Origin: Bactericera cockerelli | Lineage: Eukaryota; Arthropoda; Insecta; Hemiptera; Triozidae | DNA length: 64,000 nucleotides | Direction: 5' to 3' | Assembly (NCBI GenBank): GCA_024516035.1 | Contig: CM044960.1 | Location: 17,244,183-17,308,182 of the forward strand | Shown: positions 58,401-64,000 of the stretch, one piece after another | Position numbering within the stretch: the first letter of the stretch is position 1 | Layout: each line of letters begins with the position of its first letter | Notes under the pieces: generated by a model | The model's input: only the letters and a program-made list of their open reading frames with translations | Database searches by the model: none | Told to the model about the DNA's origin: nothing | Position numbers and translations under genes: made by a program

Positions 58401-59814
58401 ACCACTAGTTGAGAAAAGAAAAGTTACTTTCAGGCCTCTCTCTCTCTTTATATTCGGAGAATCTGAAGAACAGAATGAAAAACTGGTAAAGGGAGAGAGA
58501 AAGTAAATAAAAATGAAAGAAAGAGAGGGAAATAATATGAAAGACACATCTCGTATTAGGAAATAAATTAGAGTAGATATCTCTCTCTCCCTTCTTATTT
58601 TTCCCTTGTTCATTTCTTGCCTCTGTCAGGCACGAACTGGGATTAGAAATGAAAGCCGATAGTAAAAAACAATTTGCTATGAATGTTTTCACCTGAAATT
58701 TCAATGGTGCTTTCGCAAAGAGAAACCAAAACAGATCTAATATCTATTCTATTTGTGTAGAATCTTCACCTGATTTTAGAAAGTGGGTTGACTTTTGAAC
58801 ATTTTGGCATTCTATGTTGTAAGAGGCCTTACTGATAAAGTCCTGAATAATTTTATACATATTTTTAAAATACAATAGGTCTGGTAATATGTAGGTACCT
58901 CAGTTCTATATTATTTTGAAATGCTATAGGAAATAAGAGTGTGAAATGCTATAAAATTAATTATAGGTGTGATTTACCAGTAGGTACCGATCTCATATTT
59001 ACCAGCACAATAACGCAGATAAGAAAGCCAAGGATTCCGAAGGATTATCGTGCCTGGTAATTTCACTCAGAAGCTAAACTACAGAAGAAAAAGTCGAAGG
59101 TGATGCGTGGAAAACGCCGGAAATCAAATGACTTTCTATTGGAAGAATGAGGAGAGAAAGTCTGCTGGAAAATCTAGTCGTATTATACGGGCATTAAATA
59201 GAACCCAAGTCGGCTCAAGGAGAAGCTAGGGAGATGTAAAAAAAACCTGGCTATTCCTACATCCTTCATTCGTTGCAACTAAGGGCCCAATTTTAAATTA
59301 GATTTCAACAAATTTAAGCCAGACCATCTAACAGCGCACTACAGTCCGACTTGAGGGCTTAATATCTATATGTATGTATAATATGTTGTAATCCAGTCCA
59401 GTATCATAATGTGGCCCTAAACCATCAGTCCAGTTCTGGTGTTTTTGTGCACGCCCCTCTGAAGATTTCGCATGAGATATACCGTGGGCTGGGTGACTCA
59501 ATGCGTGGGTCTAGACCCGGAATTTAGTAGCTAGAAAATACCTTTAGGAGGTCTCAACAATCTCTCATTTAGAAATTCCTACTATCTACAGAAATTTGCA
59601 CCAAAGGATCTCCTGACTCCTCATAAGTTTAGAAGGTTATTATAATAATATTATGTCAATGGTCTTTATCTGTGGAGACTTTATTTAAAGTTTCAGATTT
59701 TATAAAGCCATGTTTGTGATGGAGTAGAGCTTGGTATAACGAACCTCATTATTTTAAATTGTTACTTATTATTTTTTAATATGAATTAGTATTTATCAAT
59801 TAATTCAATAATTT
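55436..59814. other. Non-coding interval
   Basis: No gene recognised. Pyrimidine-rich stretch at 55640-56040, (TC)n at 56930-56956, purine-rich patch at 58480-58550. Hydrophobic or serine-leucine ORFs here are compositional. Confidence 0.4.
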
Positions 59815-59828
59815 AATCTGGTAAGTTT

Positions 59829-60059
59829 AGCCATCGTCGATGGCGCGTTGAATGCACCGGTTCTCGTTGGATCACCGATGTTAAGCAACGTCAAGCGAGG
59901 TGAAGACTTCGTGATGCTGGCATACCGGCCCAACCCAGGCTGGGTGAGGTTAATGTTGGTAGCAGGTTTGTGAGTTTCCTGCGAATGGAGGGTAACACCC
60001 CCGTCGTGATATGACTATGCAGTTGAAAGCGACGTAAAAAAAAAAAAAAAAAAAAAAAA
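59829..60059 (+). mobile_element. 5S-derived SINE S6, intact with target duplication
   Basis: 5S rRNA-like head at about 59848-59922 (TTGAATGCACCGGTTCTCGT, GTTAAGCAACGTCAAGCGAG), then the GGCTGGGTGAGGTTAATGTT domain, GAATGGAGGGTAACACC, GCAGTTGAAAGCGACGT and a roughly 23-base poly(A). AATCTGGTAAGTTT flanks it at 59815-59828 and 60058-60071, overlapping the A tail. The 5S-type internal promoter would give transcription by RNA polymerase III. The body diverges from 5S after about 75 bases, so it is a SINE and not a 5S gene. Confidence 0.9.
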
Positions 60060-60071
60060 TCTGGTAAGTTT

Positions 60072-60689
60072 TCCATGGGTTTTATAGAATAAGCCATACA
60101 TTATTAACTCTACAGTGCATCAGCCGCCATTACAGAAGACGACAGAAGAAAATTGCCGTTCTGAAAGAGAAAAATATTCTTTGTACCTACCTATTGAACT
60201 TTTTGTTCAATTTTATTTAGTAGCAGAGAAGAGATTCAAAAGATAGAAATTTATGTCCCCATATACATCAAGTTTACGTAAAATCTCTATAAAATACTTC
60301 CAACACATTTCACCAGCACTTTCCGCTTTCCTTTTCCCAATGCTTTCATTTAGTCATATTCAAGCTTTAATAGAAAAGTCGCGTTAAAGCAGTCTCATAG
60401 ATTACTTTATTTGGCTATGTATATCTTTTTTTTTTCATATTTATTTATTTAAAACAATTATAACAACAACAAAAAACATAATAATTATAACATTATTATT
60501 TCTACCAAATAGAAATGAACAAATAAATCCTTTACTATTTTCAGAGATAAAGTATCTACAGTAGGCAGGTAATTGACACACCATCTATCCATCCATACAT
60601 AATTATGTATGTAACTACGTCTTTAATTTTGGGTATTGTTTACAATGGGGAAATGAGAAATGACTCAAAATTGTAAATCCCATTTTTTA
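60072..60689. other. Non-coding interval
   Basis: Nothing recognised apart from short T- and A-rich runs. Confidence 0.4.
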
Positions 60690-61010
60690 CTTTCCTTATC
60701 CTATAATAAGGAAAGTATTGTATTCGTCGAAAATTTGACCTACCCAGTTTTTCACATCTCTGGACGAATCATAGCCTCAGGATACCAAAAAAGTTGTTTT
60801 CAGCCATTGGTCCGTGCGTCTGTCTGTGTGTCTGTGTATCTGTGTGTCTGTGTGTAAACAGGATATCTCGATAACGGGAAGAGCTAGAGACTTGAAATTT
60901 GATATGCAAATTAATTTTATACACCAGACGAACCACGAAACTTTTGGTTGAAATCGGCCGCAAGCTGCGGCCGCAGGGCCGCAAATATTGGCCGCAACCG
61001 CCGCTTCTTT
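60690..61010 (+). mobile_element. Hairpin-microsatellite repeat, diverged relative
   Basis: Different sequence, same order of parts: the hairpin ACTTTCCTTAT...ATAAGGAAAGT, ATTGTATTCG, TCTGGACGAATCATAGCC, a (GTCTGTGT)n microsatellite, then GGATATCTCGATAACGGG and GACTTGAAATTTGATATG. A GC-rich run of GGCCGCA units follows at 60955-61010. The right boundary is unknown. Confidence 0.6.
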
Positions 61011-63140
61011 GAATTGGTGAAAGATACAAAAAAAGTTAGAGAACAACATTTTCTCGAATTAAAAAAATAATAGGGGTTTATTCTGATCATTTTTTTGATA
61101 TCTTGAACTTTTTGGAACCCAGCGCCAATTTACCGGTATTTTGGGGGGACCCGCTTGGACTAACTTTTTTATTATTCACCCTAGATGGGGGTTGCGACAT
61201 ATCAAATCCAATGGTTTTGAGGTGCTGATTACGAATTTGGCTTTGATTTTTAGCTAACTGTTACCGTTGAGTCACCAGTGGCGGAATTCGACTTCTTTTT
61301 GGGGGATTAGGAAAGTCGTGTGATGTTTACACCAGATTTTTTCTATTTCACCCTGAGATTATTATTTTGCAGAAATGATAGTTTATCAGTGCCCGCTGGT
61401 GATCAACTGATTATAATGTATCATGTCTGGAGTTTGTAATATGGTAAATCTGATATAGGTGGTACTGATGTCAATTGCTTGGATGCCTTAGATCATACTT
61501 TAAACTCTAGTGCTTTCCGTCTGTTAGCAACCTTCCAGTTGTCAGGTCACGTGCACGTTGATTAGACCACAAAAAAGGGTTAGATGAAGTAAATTAATCC
61601 TATTACACCATCCCCTGTAGGAGTGATTATTAAATTATGACGTCCCCATTTCCCGGCTATTTGCTGAAACGATTAAAATATGAACTCGCTTCATTTGAAT
61701 ATTAAATTGGACTTTGTGAAATTACGGGTAGCTAGTTAGGTGTGACAATCACGCTGCTCAGTCAAGCGGAAACAAATACCTATTTGTTCCCACCTCTCTG
61801 GTGTAATAATAATTGTGGCTTTTTTTTCAATATGGAGATCTTTACTTCCGAGTATGTTTTCACACGACTTTGCTTTTAGATTTTATTAGATCAGGAGTAT
61901 GACCAAAATATTTTTAACTAAATACTTAATTTATTTATTTTTTTTTTTTCCTAAAATATTTCCCTTTTTATTTTTTTCTTTTCTTTTTTACTCATCAACT
62001 TTCAAGTGCCCTGCTTGTCTTAACTAATCCGTCCTAAGCATGACTAATGAGGAAACTAGCAGAGGTTTTCTTGAGAAAGTTGATATCTCTGTCGTACAAT
62101 AAACCATCAGACACCACTTTCGCTCTAAATCCCGAAATCCCAGATTACGCAGCTTTTTGAACTTTTTCTAATTCCTCAAAGTGAAATCTTCGAATTTCGT
62201 CCTTCCCTCCCTCCCCCAGTTTCATAGGATACAAACTGTTTCCTCTGTTCTAATCCCCTAAAGTTTTACCTCCCCTTCCACTGTTACTTCTACGCTAAAG
62301 TCCGAGGTTATTTACAAAGCCTGTCTAAATAATAATAGAGCTTGTGGTAATTTTCTCATCATTTGTATGGCGTTCTGAATAGCCTGCGTCCTAGCCTGAG
62401 TCTCTTGCCCTCTCTCCCCTCTCCTCTTGTTAAACAGCTTTTACTTTGCCCCCTCATAAATGTCGAAACTTTTCAGATTTCCCAAATCGAAAGGAGGAAA
62501 AAATTCCCAAGGAGCATAAACTAGGGTGGGACGGGGGGAGAGGACAGTTTCTACTATTGAATAGACTTTTGAACACGTAACTATTTAGAGAATTACATGT
62601 AGGTATGGGCTAGGGAAAGGGTAGCTTTTCGAGGCTTTTGACTTTAAATTTTATGACCTTTGAGGTTATGAGGGGACCCTAAGGTAAATCCCAGGCCTAG
62701 CATTAGGAAATATAAATGCCAACATATATCCTCGTTGCCTTGACTCTGCTTGGGGTAACTCTGGTGAGAGGTCGACCAGAAGCCCAGGAACCATGTTCAC
62801 TTCTAGGGTGTTCTAATTCTGGCCCCACAGTATTTCTCTGAAAGATTTCATGTAGGATTATCGTGAGGGGTAGTCTTCTTCTCAGTGAAGATTTTTAAAC
62901 AAGTAGTTTGGGTCCTATTAATTAAACGTAGCCGTCCTTCGAATTGTCTCAACGAAATGATCAGATTTACCTATGAATATAAAAAATTCATTAAATTGGA
63001 CAGCAATGCACTGGAAGTAGTGTAAAATATATATTTTATTTATGTGTACAATTGTACATATACCTAATTTGGAAAAGATTAAACGAAAGATAATATTGAA
63101 AATAATTTCACTAATACAAGTTAGTGGACATGGGAGGGAG
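61011..63140. other. Non-coding interval
   Basis: No gene recognised. A CCAGTGGCGGAATTC motif at 61267 may be a piece of an old element. Confidence 0.4.
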
Positions 63141-63475
63141 TACAAATTCAGGAGAGAAAAGATATGGAGAAAAATAAATGAGAGAAAACCAAGGAATAGT
63201 GTTTGGAATAATAGTAGAAGAAAAGGTAGGAGTAGAAACAGGAGGAGGAATAGCAGTAGAATAGAATTTTAGGAGGTAGAAGAAAGAGGAAAAGAAATAG
63301 TTTGATTAAGGGTGGAGGAAAGGGAACTGGAGGAAGAATAGGAGGAGAGAAAGATATAGGGAGGAGGAGTAAAAGGGAGACAAGAAGAGATAGTAGGAAG
63401 AGCGAGAGACAAAGAGGGTAGGGGGGAGGGGGGGGATAAAGAAAGAGAGGAGAGAGATAAAGAGAGAGGTGATTA
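63141..63475. repeat. Purine-rich tract
   Basis: Over 300 bp of irregular GGA/GAA/AGAG sequence with a G run near 63420-63435. The ORFs across it are compositional. Confidence 0.8.
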
Positions 63476-63844
63476 TCTCTCGGAATTGTCAACTCTTAGA
63501 AAATTGCATTCTACCCATACGCCTAGTAACTGAGGCGGCACAGCTCACGGAAAATGACATAAATGAGACATAGAGTTTCATTTCAAGAAAGTTGAAAATT
63601 CGGTCAAAGAAGCTTAATTTTATCTTAATAGGTATCAGGAAATCTGATGTAGGTATTCCTAATATTTAAATTCGAAATACTTGTGTGAAACAATGCACGT
63701 CATAGTGTAAATTTTCATTGAATATTGGACATATGGACAAATGGACATCGAAAAGTATTTCTCGTTTTGCTTTTAGAAATTTTGAAAATTTATTACTCAC
63801 AGTATCTAAGTCTCAGCATTTTAAGTTTGGCTCACGAAATTTAC

Positions 63845-64000
63845 CCTGGCTGGGGGACGTTAAGCAGGGAGAAGACCAGTGTCTTGCTAGAGGACTATAA
63901 ACAGAGAACAGACTAGCCAACCCTTACAAGCCAGGCTAGCTTGCAGTTTCCTAAGGGTTTATTGACTTACAAAGAAAAGTCCAAGTCTTCACGATGGTTG
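63845..64000 (+). mobile_element. Repeat Y, copy 2 (cut by window end)
   Basis: Matches 39021-39178 in opposite orientation: GGGGGACGTTAAGCAGGGAG, the REKTSVLLEDYKQRTD frame and its TAG stop, GCCAGGCTAGCTTGCAGTT and AAAGTCCAAGTCTTCA. It continues beyond the window. Confidence 0.65.

Noticed and set aside
59848..59930. Functional 5S rRNA gene
   Set aside because: Similarity to 5S stops after about 75 bases. The sequence then continues into a SINE body with poly(A) and a target duplication.

Overview
The window is AT-rich non-coding animal DNA, most likely from an insect. The repeat make-up (tRNA- and 5S-headed SINEs, an RTE-type LINE, Jockey-like LINE remnants, TTAA-flanked MITEs, frequent TACCTACC/GTAGGTA strings) would fit a hemipteran such as a planthopper, but that is inference from repeat style only. 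I found no convincing host protein-coding gene. The only long intact coding sequence belongs to a mobile element.

Layout. 1-2,600: a 22-bp tandem repeat at the left edge, AT-rich spacer and a reverse-oriented SINE with a 13-bp target duplication. 2,600-8,450: a 31/32-bp minisatellite, GA microsatellites, a chimeric SINE (4.6 kb), a small MITE (5.6 kb), a SINE between 65-bp direct repeats (6.0-6.4 kb), an unclassified hairpin repeat 'X' and a 44-bp minisatellite with a 440-bp higher-order period. 9,297-12,861: a tRNA-headed SINE with an RTE-like 3' end, then a complete RTE-type retrotransposon with one intact ORF and a perfect 20-bp target duplication. 13,950-15,880: about 52 copies of a 36-bp satellite inside an exon-like interval. 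16.5-31.5 kb: several SINE families, two of them in close pairs, a 41-bp perfect palindrome, a second X copy and a 47-bp GA-rich tandem repeat. 31.7-42.9 kb: three TTAA-bounded non-autonomous elements, 5S-derived SINE copies, a third X copy beside repeat 'Y', and three LINE remnants; one remnant is interrupted by a MITE whose conceptual removal restores an open frame. 43-64 kb: mostly unassigned DNA with a hairpin-microsatellite repeat, a foldback MITE, two 5S SINEs (one with poly(A) and target duplication), a 43-bp tandem repeat and a second Y copy at the right edge.

How the parts relate. The SINEs behave as interchangeable modules. A 5S rRNA-type head and a tRNA-type head carry the same central domain. 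One SINE joins the head of one tRNA family to the tail of another. The tRNA-headed SINE ends in a hairpin plus (GAA)n, like the 3' end of the RTE element beside it, which suggests that element family as its mobilising partner. This head/tail exchange is the most interesting system in the window.
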